A DNA stretch of 64,000 nucleotides from an uncultured Acidimicrobiales bacterium. Lineage in GTDB: Bacteria > Actinomycetota > Acidimicrobiia > Acidimicrobiales > CADCSY01. Below the pieces are notes generated by a model. It was given only the letters and a program-made list of their open reading frames with translations, did not search any database and was not told the DNA's origin. Location: the NCBI GenBank assembly GCA_902805555.1, contig CADCSY010000092.1, positions 3,006 through 67,005 on the forward strand, written 5' to 3'. Made by a program: the position numbers and the translations under genes. Positions 1-8,066 of the stretch are shown here, piece by piece. The number at the start of each line of letters is the position of its first letter. Position 1 is the stretch's first letter.

Positions 1-1
1 C

Positions 2-1024
2 ACCCACCCAGCCGAGGCCTCGAAGGGGATCTTCCTCCCCGTCCAGCTCTACCCGGTGTTCGAGTGCGCGCTCAGAGCGGCGGCGGGACGGACCGTCGAC
101 AGCCACGTCGACCGCATCGCCGAGCTGTGGTCGCGCTTCAGCGAGGTGGCGGCCACGAACCCCTTCGCCTGGAGCCAGGAGGCGATGACCCCCGGCCAGG
201 TCGCGACGCCGAGCGCCGACAACCGGATGGTGGGGTTCCCCTACACGAAGGTGATGAACACGAACAACACCGTCGACCAGGGAGCCGCCCTCCTGCTGTG
301 CTCGGTCGAGGCCGCACGGGCGGCCGGCGTCGGTGAGGACCGGTGGGTCTTCCCCTGGTCGGGAGCGGACGCGCACGACCACCTGGCGGTGTCGGCCAGA
401 GCCGACCTGCACTCTTCACCGGCCGTGCGCATCGCCGGCGGGAGGGCCCTCGAGCTGGCGGGCGTGGGCGCCGACGACGTCGCCCACGTCGACCTCTACT
501 CGTGCTTCCCGTCGGCGGTCGAGGTCGCGGCCGCCGAGCTGGGGTTCGGCCTGGACCGCCAGCTCACCGTGACGGGTGGCCTCTCCTTCGCCGGGGCGCC
601 GCTCAACGGGTACGTCATGCACTCGATCGCCACCATGGCGGGGGTGCTGCGGGAGGACCCCGGGAGCGTCGGCCTCGTCACCGCCAACGGGGGCTACCTC
701 ACCAAGCACGCCATCGGCGTCTGGTCGAGCGAGCCGCCGGCCCACCCCTTCCGGGCGGCCGACCCGCAGGACGAGGTCGACGCCCTCCCGGCGACGACGC
801 CGGTCGAGCACCACGAGGGGCCGGTCACCGTCGAGGCCTACACGGTCATGCACGAGCGCGACGGCTCCCCCGACAACGCCGTCGTCGCCTGCCGCACCCC
901 CGACGGCGGCCGCACCTGGGGCCTCTCCCGTGACCCCGACCTCCTGCGGGCCATGTGCACCCAGGAGCTCGTCGGCACCGAGGGCGAGCTCCGGGGGGAC
1001 GAGGCCACCCTCACCGTCACCTGA
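2..1024 (+). CDS. Acetyl-CoA acetyltransferase, SCP-x thiolase-like (5' partial)
   Basis: The reading frame is open from the first bases of the window, so the start lies upstream; about 340 residues are visible. The sequence looks like the C-terminal two thirds of an SCP-x/thiolase-like acetyltransferase: the N-x-x-M-V-G-F-P-Y-T-K segment, a DLYSCFPSAV stretch where thiolases carry an active-site region, and the VTANGGYLTKHA segment holding a late GG motif and a conserved His. These proteins cleave or condense acyl-CoA in lipid or sterol side-chain breakdown. It ends in a short beta-rich extension (from about residue 250) resembling an OB-like tail. Family assignment is firm; substrate is unknown. 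Confidence 0.8.
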   Translation, partial: THPAEASKGIFLPVQLYPVFECALRAAAGRTVDSHVDRIAELWSRFSEVAATNPFAWSQEAMTPGQVATPSADNRMVGFPYTKVMNTNNTVDQGAALLLCSVEAARAAGVGEDRWVFPWSGADAHDHLAVSARADLHSSPAVRIAGGRALELAGVGADDVAHVDLYSCFPSAVEVAAAELGFGLDRQLTVTGGLSFAGAPLNGYVMHSIATMAGVLREDPGSVGLVTANGGYLTKHAIGVWSSEPPAHPFRAADPQDEVDALPATTPVEHHEGPVTVEAYTVMHERDGSPDNAVVACRTPDGGRTWGLSRDPDLLRAMCTQELVGTEGELRGDEATLTVT

Positions 1025-1030
1025 GGACGG

Positions 1031-2188
1031 TCACCCGCCCGTCACGCCGAGGCGCCCGAGGGTGGTGAAGAGGACGTCGACGTCGTCCTCGCTGGAGAAG
1101 AAGTGCGGGGCCACCCGGAGCGCGCCGTGGCGCTCGTCGACGACGACGCCCTCGGCGAGGAGGGCGTGGAGGACCGCCTTCGAGTCGGGCACCTCGAACG
1201 CCACCATCCCACCCCGCTCCCCGTGCGGGAGGGGGGTCCGCACCACGAGGCCGGCGTCGGCAGCCCGGGTCACGAGGTGGTCGGTGAGCTCGAGCACCCG
1301 GGACCGGATGCGGTCGACGCCCACCTCGAGGACGATCTCCAGCCCGGCGGCCGCGGCGAAGATCGAGGCGGGCGCCGGCGTGCCCATGGCGAAGCGCTGC
1401 GCGGTCGGCGGCCAGTCGACGGCCGACCCGTCGAAGGCGAAGAAGTCGGCCTGGGCGAACCAGCCGGTGACGGTGGGTCGCAGCTCCGGGATGCGGTCGC
1501 GCCTGACGTAGAGGAAGGCGACCCCGGGGCCGCCGAGGAGGTACTTGAGGGGGCCGCCGACCAGCGCGTCGCAGCCGTTGGCGTGCACGTCGATCGGGAG
1601 CACCCCCGAGCCGTGGTAGTCGTCGACCACCAGCAGGGCGCCGGCCGCCCGGCACCCGGCGGCGAGCGCCTCGACGTCGAGCACGGCGCCGTCGAGGTAG
1701 GAGACCCGGCTGACCGACACGACCGCGGTGCGCCCGCCCACCGCGGCCAGGAAGCCGTCCACCGAGCGGCCACCGACCCACACGACCTCGGCGCCTCGCG
1801 GCTCCGCCGCCAGCCACACGAGGGAGTCGGCCGGGAACTCGTCGCGCGACAGCACGACCTGCCGACGCTCCCCGTCGAAGGCCAGGCTCGACTGGAGCGA
1901 GGAGAGCCCGGTGGAGATCGAGGGCGTGAGGGCCACCTCGTCGGGGTCGGCCCCGATGACCCGGGCGTAGAGCGCCTCGAGCCGGCGCATCTCGGGGATG
2001 ATGTCCTCGAACCAGAGCCGCTCGGCCGAGGCCTTCTCCTGCCAGGCGTCGAGGAACCGGTCCACCGCCGCCCTGGCACGGTGGCCGAGGGGGGCGAGGG
2101 TGTGGGTGCCGAGGAAGGTGGTGCGCCCCACCGCGGGGAACTCGTCGCGCCACGCCAGGAGGTCGGCCGGTCCCCGAAGGCATGTCAC
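1031..2188 (-). CDS. Class V aminotransferase fold protein (kynureninase-like)
   Basis: A 385-residue PLP-dependent fold-type I protein. The LLVVDDYHGSG segment supplies the PLP-ring Asp, and GGPLKYLLGGPG holds the lysine expected to form the internal aldimine; the pattern is closest to kynureninase/cysteine-desulfurase-like members. An in-frame extension to 2467 exists, but it overlaps the divergent glycosyltransferase and is low-complexity. The GTG at 2188 (reads VTCLRGPADLLAW) is therefore preferred. It ends six bases from the convergent thiolase. No kynurenine-pathway neighbour is present, so the substrate is open. Confidence 0.8.
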   Translation of the reverse strand: MTCLRGPADLLAWRDEFPAVGRTTFLGTHTLAPLGHRARAAVDRFLDAWQEKASAERLWFEDIIPEMRRLEALYARVIGADPDEVALTPSISTGLSSLQSSLAFDGERRQVVLSRDEFPADSLVWLAAEPRGAEVVWVGGRSVDGFLAAVGGRTAVVSVSRVSYLDGAVLDVEALAAGCRAAGALLVVDDYHGSGVLPIDVHANGCDALVGGPLKYLLGGPGVAFLYVRRDRIPELRPTVTGWFAQADFFAFDGSAVDWPPTAQRFAMGTPAPASIFAAAAGLEIVLEVGVDRIRSRVLELTDHLVTRAADAGLVVRTPLPHGERGGMVAFEVPDSKAVLHALLAEGVVVDERHGALRVAPHFFSSEDDVDVLFTTLGRLGVTGG

Positions 2189-2292
2189 CCCGCCATGGTG
2201 CCCCCCGACCCCGCCCGTGACCGCACCAGTGCGTGCGCGATCGACCGCCTTCCGGTCGTCCGGGCACCCAGAGCCGCGGCACCGGGCGCCCG

Positions 2293-2298
2293 TAGTGT
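2293..2298 (+). promoter_or_regulatory. Candidate -10 (TAGTGT), leaderless start of glycosyltransferase
   Basis: TAGTGT lies eight bases before the GTG at 2307 and there is no ribosome binding site in the gap, which fits a leaderless or nearly leaderless transcript and supports the GTG over the ATG at 2328. No clear -35 is visible. Confidence 0.4.
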
Positions 2299-2306
2299 TA
2301 CCGCCC

Positions 2307-3848
2307 GTGGACGGGGGGCGGATCGTGATGGGGCTGCTCTTCTTCCCACGCGGCGGGTCGGCCCAGGTGACGAAGTACCTGGCGGTCGCGCTCGGTGAGG
2401 CCGGCTGGGACGTGCCCCTCGTCGTCGGCTCCCTGGGCGGGCCCGGGGAGGAGACCCATGCGCCCACCTTCTACGGCGACCTCGAGCTGCACCACCTCGA
2501 CTACTCCCCGGCGGTCGCTGCGTTCGAGGGGGGTGAGAGCGCGCTCGCCGCCCCCGTCCCCATGCACCCCTCGTACGAAGACCGGGTCGGCGCGCCCGAC
2601 GTGGTCCTCAGCGCGGTCGAGCCGGCTCTCGGGCACCACCTCGCAGCCGTGTGGGAGCAGCCGCTGGAAGCGGCCGGAGCCGACCGCGCCCACGTGTTCC
2701 ACCTCCACCACCTGACGCCCCAGCACGACGCCGCCCGGGCCCGGTGGCCCCACGTGCCGGTCGTCGCCCACCTCCACGGGACCGAGATCAAGCTGGTGGA
2801 GGGGATCGAGGCCAGGTCGGCGCTGGCCGAGAGGCTGGGCCGGACGCTGGCCGAGATGCCAGAGGCGGTCGCGTCCGGGTCGCTCGACACCGCCGGCCTC
2901 GACCAGGTCGACCTCGACCTGCTCGCGGCCACCCGCTGGCCGCAGTGGCGGCACGGGGAGCACTGGGCCGCCCACCTCCGCCAGCAGGCGCTCGCCGCCG
3001 ACCACCTCGTGGTGGTGTCGCCACCGGACCGCGCCACGGCGACGAGCGTCCTCGGCGTCCCACCTGCGTCGGTCACCGACGTGCCGAACGGCGTCGAGAC
3101 GGACCGCTTCCACCCCCGGCCATCGGCGCCCGAGGCCCGGCGCGCCCAGCTCCGCCGGTGGCTCGTCGAGGACCCCCAGGGGTGGGATGCCTCAGGTGTC
3201 CCGGGTTCGGTCCGCTACCGGGACCACGACCTGGACCGGCTGCTCGGCCCGGACGAGAAGGGCACCGTGCTCATCTACGTCGGCCGCTTCACCGACGCCA
3301 AGCGGGTCCCGTTGCTCGTACGGGCCTTCGCAGCTGCCCGCCGCCGATCGCACAGGTCTGCGTCGCTCCTCGTCTGGGGCGGGCACCCGGGGGAGGTGGA
3401 GGGAGAGCACCCGGTGACGGTGGCGCGGGAGGTCGGCGAGGACGGGATCTACTTCGCCGGCTGGCGGGGGCACGAGGACCTGCCCGACGGGCTCGCCGCC
3501 AGCGACGTGCTCGTCATGCCGTCGGTGAACGACTCGTACCCGCAGACCCCGCTCGAGGCGATGGCGACCGGCCTCCCGGTGCTCGCCACGCTGAGCGGCG
3601 GCTTCCCGTCGATGGTGAACCTCGACCCGGCGCGACCGACCGGGTGGCTGGTGCCGCCCGACGACGTGAGCGCCCTCGTCGACGCCATCGTGGCCGTGGT
3701 GGACGAGCCCGACGAGGTGCGCCGGAGGGGTGAGGCGGCGCTCGCCCACGCCCGGGCCGAGCTCTCGTGGTCCGGCCGGGTGACGGGCTTCGAGGACGCC
3801 TACGCCCGCGCCGCCGAGCGCCGCGCGCGGCGCGCGGCGGGGGCCTGA
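2307..3848 (+). CDS. Glycosyltransferase family 1/4 (GT-B)
   Basis: 513 residues. The N-terminal LLFFPRGGSAQ segment is the usual glycine-rich opening of a GT-B retaining transferase. PNGVETDRFHP, VLIYVGRFTDAKRVPLL and the C-terminal E-x7-E type segment (SYPQTPLEAMATGLPV) are hallmarks of GT4 sugar-nucleotide transferases. An insert of about 40 residues before the second Rossmann domain is not typical. No signal peptide is seen; it likely works at the cytoplasmic membrane face on surface or glycolipid glycans. It stands alone, divergent from the aminotransferase-like gene and convergent with tsaC. Confidence 0.85.
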   Translation: MDGGRIVMGLLFFPRGGSAQVTKYLAVALGEAGWDVPLVVGSLGGPGEETHAPTFYGDLELHHLDYSPAVAAFEGGESALAAPVPMHPSYEDRVGAPDVVLSAVEPALGHHLAAVWEQPLEAAGADRAHVFHLHHLTPQHDAARARWPHVPVVAHLHGTEIKLVEGIEARSALAERLGRTLAEMPEAVASGSLDTAGLDQVDLDLLAATRWPQWRHGEHWAAHLRQQALAADHLVVVSPPDRATATSVLGVPPASVTDVPNGVETDRFHPRPSAPEARRAQLRRWLVEDPQGWDASGVPGSVRYRDHDLDRLLGPDEKGTVLIYVGRFTDAKRVPLLVRAFAAARRRSHRSASLLVWGGHPGEVEGEHPVTVAREVGEDGIYFAGWRGHEDLPDGLAASDVLVMPSVNDSYPQTPLEAMATGLPVLATLSGGFPSMVNLDPARPTGWLVPPDDVSALVDAIVAVVDEPDEVRRRGEAALAHARAELSWSGRVTGFEDAYARAAERRARRAAGA

Positions 3849-3888
3849 GTCCGGCGTCTGGGCACGCCACCGGCCGGGTTCCGGACGC

Positions 3889-4518
3889 TCACGTGCCCGG
3901 ACCGCCGGTGTCGAGGTCGTCGGCGGTGAGCGCGCCCTGCCTGAGGATGCGGCGCTCGTCGCCGTCCCACGCCACGACGGTCGACGGCAGCCCCTCGCAG
4001 GGACCAGCGTCGAGGACCGCGGCGACGCCGGGACCGAGCTCGGCGGCCGCCTCGGCGGCGGTGGCAGGCGTCGGTCGACCGTGGCGGTTGGCGCTCGTGC
4101 AGGCGAGGGGCCCAGTCCGCCTGGCGATCGCCCGCACCACCGGCGCGTCCGGCACACGCAGGCCGATCGTCTCGTTGTCGGGTCCGCCGAGGTCGAGGTC
4201 GAGGCCCGGCCGGCGGGGAACCACGAGCGTGAGCGGTCCCGGCCACCACCTGGCCACGAGCGGCTCGGCGCCGGGGGGGATGGCGCCAGCCAGCGCCCGG
4301 GCCTGCGCCTCGTCGGCGCACAGCACCGGGAGGGCGACGTCGACGGGCCGTCGCTTGAGGCGGAACAGCGCAGCGGTCGACCCGGGGACGGCGGTGGCCG
4401 TCGCCACCCCGTAGACGGTGTCGGTCGGCAGGACCACCGCCCCGCCCGCCATCAGCGCTGCGACCGCAGCGTCGAGCTCGGGTCTGGGCACCTCGGCGGC
4501 CGGCCTCCGGTCGCTCAC
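3889..4518 (-). CDS. tsaC: L-threonylcarbamoyladenylate synthase (Sua5/YrdC/TsaC)
   Basis: 209 residues, the length of a single-domain YrdC protein. It makes threonylcarbamoyl-AMP from Thr, bicarbonate and ATP for the t6A37 modification of ANN-decoding tRNAs. Visible motifs are VVLPTDTVYGVA (ATP/threonine pocket), the LKRRPVDVALPVL segment corresponding to the family KxR..P motif, and GPLACTSANRHG (SxN motif). The start is GTG 4518, 19 bases after the prmC stop, so it is the last gene of a prfA-prmC-tsaC operon, a common bacterial arrangement. Confidence 0.93.
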   Translation of the reverse strand: MSDRRPAAEVPRPELDAAVAALMAGGAVVLPTDTVYGVATATAVPGSTAALFRLKRRPVDVALPVLCADEAQARALAGAIPPGAEPLVARWWPGPLTLVVPRRPGLDLDLGGPDNETIGLRVPDAPVVRAIARRTGPLACTSANRHGRPTPATAAEAAAELGPGVAAVLDAGPCEGLPSTVVAWDGDERRILRQGALTADDLDTGGPGT

Positions 4519-4537
4519 GTGCCCAGAGCGCGTGCGC

Positions 4538-5461
4538 TCACGCGTCGAGCAGGGCGACGACCATGCGGTCACGGCCGGACAGGTCCTGGCCCACGCCGAC
4601 CGAGGTGAAGCCCACCTGCCTCGCCAGGTCCGCGACCTGCCCCGCCTGGGCGGGCGCCAGCTCGACCACGAGGGCGCCGCCCGGTGCGAGCCACTGCGGC
4701 GCCTCCCCCACGATGTGCTCGAGGTGCTCGGTGCCGGCGTCGCCGGCCACGAGGGCGCGCCGGGGCTCCCACTCCGCCACCTCGGGCGGCAGGTCGTCCT
4801 CGGTCGCCACGTACGGGGGGTTCGACACGACGAGGTCGAGCGACCCCCGCAGGTCGCCCGGCAGGGCGTCGAACCAGTCGCCCTCCGCCACCCGCACCCG
4901 TGCACCGGGCCGCCCGGTGCCGGCGATGTTGGCCCGGGCCACGGCGAGGGCGTCGGGCGAGGCGTCGGTGGCCCACACCGTCGCGTGCACGTGCTCGACG
5001 GCGAGGGACAGGGCGATGGCGCCGGAACCGGTGCCGAGGTCGGCAGCGAGGACCGGCCGGGCGTCTGCGCCTGTGCCGCCGATGCGCCTGAGGGCGGCCA
5101 GGGCCGCTTCGACCACCTGCTCGGTCTCCGGGCGGGGGATCAGCACCCTGCGGTCGACGAACAGGTCGAGGGTCCTGAACCCCCAGCCGCCGAGCACGTA
5201 CTGCAGGGGCTCACCGCGCTCCCGCCTGGCGAGCATGCCGTCGAAGGCGGCGACGCCCCGCAGCGTCACGAGGTCGCTCAGGCCGAGGGCGAAGGCGGCT
5301 CCCTCGTTGCCCGACGCCCGTTCGACGATGCGCCGTGCGTCGACCTCGGGTGAGGGGAGGCCGGCCGCCCGCAGCCGGTCGACCGCCTCCTCGTGCAGCG
5401 ACCGCCAGGCGACGGTCCCGGCCAGGTCCCCGTCGGTGTCCTGGCCGCCCTCCCCGGTCAT
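4538..5461 (-). CDS. prmC: Peptide chain release factor N5-glutamine methyltransferase PrmC
   Basis: 307 residues. It methylates the Gln of the GGQ motif in release factors using S-adenosylmethionine. An N-terminal helical substrate-recognition domain (about 20-100) is followed by a Rossmann methyltransferase domain with ADLGTGSGAIAL (motif I) and SNPPYVATEDDLPPEV (the NPPY catalytic motif that packs the target Gln). Its ATG overlaps the prfA stop by four bases (ATGA), indicating coupled translation with its substrate. Confidence 0.96.
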   Translation of the reverse strand: MTGEGGQDTDGDLAGTVAWRSLHEEAVDRLRAAGLPSPEVDARRIVERASGNEGAAFALGLSDLVTLRGVAAFDGMLARRERGEPLQYVLGGWGFRTLDLFVDRRVLIPRPETEQVVEAALAALRRIGGTGADARPVLAADLGTGSGAIALSLAVEHVHATVWATDASPDALAVARANIAGTGRPGARVRVAEGDWFDALPGDLRGSLDLVVSNPPYVATEDDLPPEVAEWEPRRALVAGDAGTEHLEHIVGEAPQWLAPGGALVVELAPAQAGQVADLARQVGFTSVGVGQDLSGRDRMVVALLDA

Positions 5462-6528
5462 GCCTCGGGCTCCCCCTCGAGCTGGCGGGCCCGCTCGTCC
5501 TGCAGCAGCGCGTCGACGACGGCGTCGAGCTCGCCGGCGAGCACCTTGTCGAGGTTGTACGCGGTGAAGCCGATGCGGTGGTCCGACACCCGGTTCTCCT
5601 TGAAGTTGTAGGTGCGGATCTTCTCCGACCTCCCGCCCCCACCGACCTGCGCCTTGCGCTGACCCGACAGCTCGGCCTGCTGTCGCTCCTGCTCGGCTGC
5701 GAGCAGGCGGGAGCGGAGCACCTGGAGCGCCTTCGCCCGGTTCTGGATCTGGCTCTTCTCGTCCTGCATCGACACCACGACACCTGTCGGCTTGTGCGTG
5801 ATGCGGACCGCCGAGTCGGTGGTGTTGACGCTCTGGCCGCCAGGCCCCGACGACCGGTACACGTCCACCTGCAGGTCGTTCGGGTCGATGTGGAACTCGA
5901 CCTCCTCCGCCTCGGGCAGCACGGTGACGGTGGCGGAGCTCGTGTGCACCCGGCCCTGGCTCTCCGTCACGGGGACCCGCTGCACCCGGTGGACGCCGCC
6001 CTCGTGCTTGAGGTGCAGCCAGGCGCCGTCGCCCTTGAAGACCGCCGTCACCTCGCTGAGGCCGCCGCGCTCGGTCGGGGCGCTGCTGAGCAGCTCGTGC
6101 TTCCAGCCGGCGCGCGAGGCGTAGGCGACGTACATCTCGTAGAGGTCCTTGGCGAAGAGGTTGGCCTCCTCACCGCCCTCGGCCCCCCGGATCTCGATGA
6201 TGACGTTGCGCCCCGCGTTGGGGTCCTTGGGCAGGAGCAGGAGGCGGAGCTCCTCCTCGAGACGGCCGATGGCGGCCTCGGCACCGTCGATCTCCGCCCG
6301 GACCATGTCGCGGTCGTCGCCGGTCAGGTCGGGCAGCATCTCCCGGGCGGTGGCGAGGTCGGCTGCGGCCTGGCGGTGGGCGCGGCTGGCGGCGACGACG
6401 GGGACGAGCTCCTTGTGGCGCATCGAGAGCTCCCGCAGGAGCGTCTGGTCGCCGAGCACGTCGGGGTCCGACAGCCGCGCCTCGACGACCTCGAGCTCGT
6501 CTTCGAAGGCGCTGAGCCGGTCGAACAT
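5458..6528 (-). CDS. prfA: Peptide chain release factor 1
   Basis: 356 residues, normal RF1 length. RF1 recognises UAA/UAG and triggers peptidyl-tRNA hydrolysis. RVPVTESQGR carries the PxT-type tripeptide of RF1 rather than the SPF of RF2, and RSSGPGGQSVNTTDSAV has the catalytic GGQ. An in-frame extension to 6687 is compositionally unlike coding sequence here; the ATG at 6528 is preferred and has TAGGCT eight bases upstream. First gene of the prfA-prmC-tsaC operon. Confidence 0.97.
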   Translation of the reverse strand: MFDRLSAFEDELEVVEARLSDPDVLGDQTLLRELSMRHKELVPVVAASRAHRQAAADLATAREMLPDLTGDDRDMVRAEIDGAEAAIGRLEEELRLLLLPKDPNAGRNVIIEIRGAEGGEEANLFAKDLYEMYVAYASRAGWKHELLSSAPTERGGLSEVTAVFKGDGAWLHLKHEGGVHRVQRVPVTESQGRVHTSSATVTVLPEAEEVEFHIDPNDLQVDVYRSSGPGGQSVNTTDSAVRITHKPTGVVVSMQDEKSQIQNRAKALQVLRSRLLAAEQERQQAELSGQRKAQVGGGGRSEKIRTYNFKENRVSDHRIGFTAYNLDKVLAGELDAVVDALLQDERARQLEGEPEA

Positions 6529-6536
6529 CACCGTCG

Positions 6537-6542
6537 AGCCTA
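6537..6542 (-). promoter_or_regulatory. Candidate -10 (TAGGCT) of prfA operon
   Basis: TAGGCT read on the minus strand, eight bases before the prfA ATG with no Shine-Dalgarno between. This matches the recurring leaderless pattern in the window. Confidence 0.4.
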
Positions 6543-6690
6543 CGGCCGCGCCCGACCCGGCCCTGCGAGCGCCACCGCCGTGCGGGGCGGCGGCAAGGCC
6601 CGCTGATCCGGGGACGTACCGCCGGGCCCCCGTCCCGTCGTCCACGCGGCCGGCCGGATCAGGCGCCTGCGCCCGATGCGCAGGCACGAC

Positions 6691-7716
6691 TCACGACGGG
6701 GGGCCGCCCTCGTCCGGGGTGGGGACGCCGACCAGCTCGGCAGGGGTGACGAGGGCCCCGGCCAGCTCCTCGGTGACGCGGTGTGCGTCGCGCGTGGGGA
6801 CGGCGACGACGAGTCGTCCGCCCCGCCCGTCACGCAGCCAGGTGTCGGCGGCGGTGGGCACCACGTCGAGGTCGATGCCGGTGGAGCACACGACCACCAC
6901 CGGTGCACCGTCGGTGCCCTCCCCGACGGCCGGGGCGGGGAGGGCGGTGCGAAGGTCGGGCGCCTCCACCACGGGCGGCACGGCGACGAGGCGCTCGGCG
7001 CCCACGAGCGACGGGTTCGCCACCACCCGGGCCCGCAGCGCCCGCTCGGGCACGAGCGACCTCAGCGGGTGGGGTGGGGCGCCGGGTCGGCGGTGCTCGG
7101 CCACGAGCCGCACGACCTCCGCCAACCGCGGGGCGTCGATGTCGCCGCCGCTGATCATGGCGTGCGCCTCGCGGTCGAAGCGGCCGACCCCCACCTCGAG
7201 GAGGGGCTCCCCGTCCGGGCCGATGCTCACCCGGGCGACCTCCAGCCCGGCCACCTCTGCCACCACCCGCCCGTGCTCGACGACGCGGTCGCCGCCGGCG
7301 GCGACGAAGATCGACGCCACCTCGACGAGGCGGGGGTCGAGGGGCGGTTCGACGACGTGGGCCACGGGAGGTGCGGCGACGAGGGTCCGGCCCTCCACCC
7401 GCCAGATGCTCGGGGACAGGGTGAACAGGGGCGCTCGCCTGGCCAGCAGCCCTGCCGCCCCGGCGTCGTCCACGAGGAGGTGCAGCTCGTCGACCCCGTT
7501 CCGACCGGCCCACACCACGGCAGGTCCGAGGGCCCGGGCAGGTTCGATGTCGGCCAGCACCCACCCCGCGGCCCTTCCCGCCCGGTCCTCCACGAGCCCT
7601 GCCCCGGCGGCGAAGGGGGCCGGGCGCCGGTCCGCCGACGACCCGGCCGCAGACGCGACGAGAGCGCCGAGCTTCACCCCGAGGAGGGCTGCCCGGCGCT
7701 CTGCGTCGATCACCAC
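6691..7716 (-). CDS. Conserved-looking protein of unknown function between rpmE and prfA
   Basis: Open frame with strong GC3 bias throughout, about 341 residues from GTG 7716. A second GTG sits at 7713, and the frame stays open upstream into rpmE, where the translation becomes proline/serine-rich and unlikely to be real. No signal peptide or membrane segment. Alternating beta-alpha stretches such as GPAVVWAGRNGVDELHLLVD, a repeated V-A-x-V-A-G-L pattern and a C-terminal beta-rich half (VVVVCSTGIDLDVVP) suggest a globular cytosolic protein. I do not recognise the family. Location within the translation block (rho, rpmE, prfA) hints at a ribosome- or RNA-linked job, but this is only context. 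The start is the least certain part. Confidence 0.65.
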   Translation of the reverse strand: MVIDAERRAALLGVKLGALVASAAGSSADRRPAPFAAGAGLVEDRAGRAAGWVLADIEPARALGPAVVWAGRNGVDELHLLVDDAGAAGLLARRAPLFTLSPSIWRVEGRTLVAAPPVAHVVEPPLDPRLVEVASIFVAAGGDRVVEHGRVVAEVAGLEVARVSIGPDGEPLLEVGVGRFDREAHAMISGGDIDAPRLAEVVRLVAEHRRPGAPPHPLRSLVPERALRARVVANPSLVGAERLVAVPPVVEAPDLRTALPAPAVGEGTDGAPVVVVCSTGIDLDVVPTAADTWLRDGRGGRLVVAVPTRDAHRVTEELAGALVTPAELVGVPTPDEGGPPS

Positions 7717-7762
7717 GCGTCCGTGCCCGACGAGACGGACGGCGTCGGTCGGGGGTGCGCTG

Positions 7763-8011
7763 CTACTCGCCGGCCTCGGGGGTCTCGGCGGCCTCGGCGG
7801 GCTTTGCCCCCTTGCGGGCGCCGTAGCGGCGCTGGAAGCGCTCGACACGACCACCGGAGTCGACCAGGCGCTGCTTGCCGGTGAAGAACGGGTGGCAGAC
7901 GTTGCAGAGCTCGACCCGCAGGTCGGGCGAGGTGGAGCGGGTCTCGAACGTGGAGCCGCACCCGCAGGTGGCGGTGGCCTTGACGTAGGTGGGGTGCGCG
8001 TCGGTCTTCAT
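7763..8011 (-). CDS. rpmE: 50S ribosomal protein L31
   Basis: 82 residues. [11 protein letters not shown] and [16 protein letters not shown] provide the CxC...CxxC zinc ribbon of the zinc-containing L31 form, and HPFFTGKQ is a family signature. Zinc-type L31 is usually replaced by a Cys-less paralogue under zinc starvation; no paralogue is in the window. The tail (about 70-82) is Ala/Glu/Pro-rich. Start ATG 8011 reads [12 protein letters not shown], the typical N-terminus. Confidence 0.96.
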   Translation of the reverse strand: MKTDAHPTYVKATATCGCGSTFETRSTSPDLRVELCNVCHPFFTGKQRLVDSGGRVERFQRRYGARKGAKPAEAAETPEAGE

Positions 8012-8012
8012 A

Positions 8013-8036
8013 GGGCGGCCAGTGTAGGGGCCGCCC
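8013..8036 (-). terminator. Stem-loop between rho and rpmE
   Basis: GGGCGGCC at 8013-8020 pairs with GGCCGCCC at 8029-8036, an eight-base perfect stem with an eight-base loop, located between the rho stop and the rpmE start. There is no U-tract, so it may be a Rho-type or weak terminator, or an RNA control element. The candidate rpmE -10 lies in its loop. Confidence 0.4.
8021..8026 (-). promoter_or_regulatory. Candidate -10 (TACACT) of rpmE
   Basis: TACACT on the minus strand nine bases before the rpmE ATG, with no clear ribosome binding site. It sits in the loop of the 8013-8036 inverted repeat. Confidence 0.35.
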
Positions 8037-8066
8037 ACCCTCGTCCCACCGGTGCGGCGAGGACCG

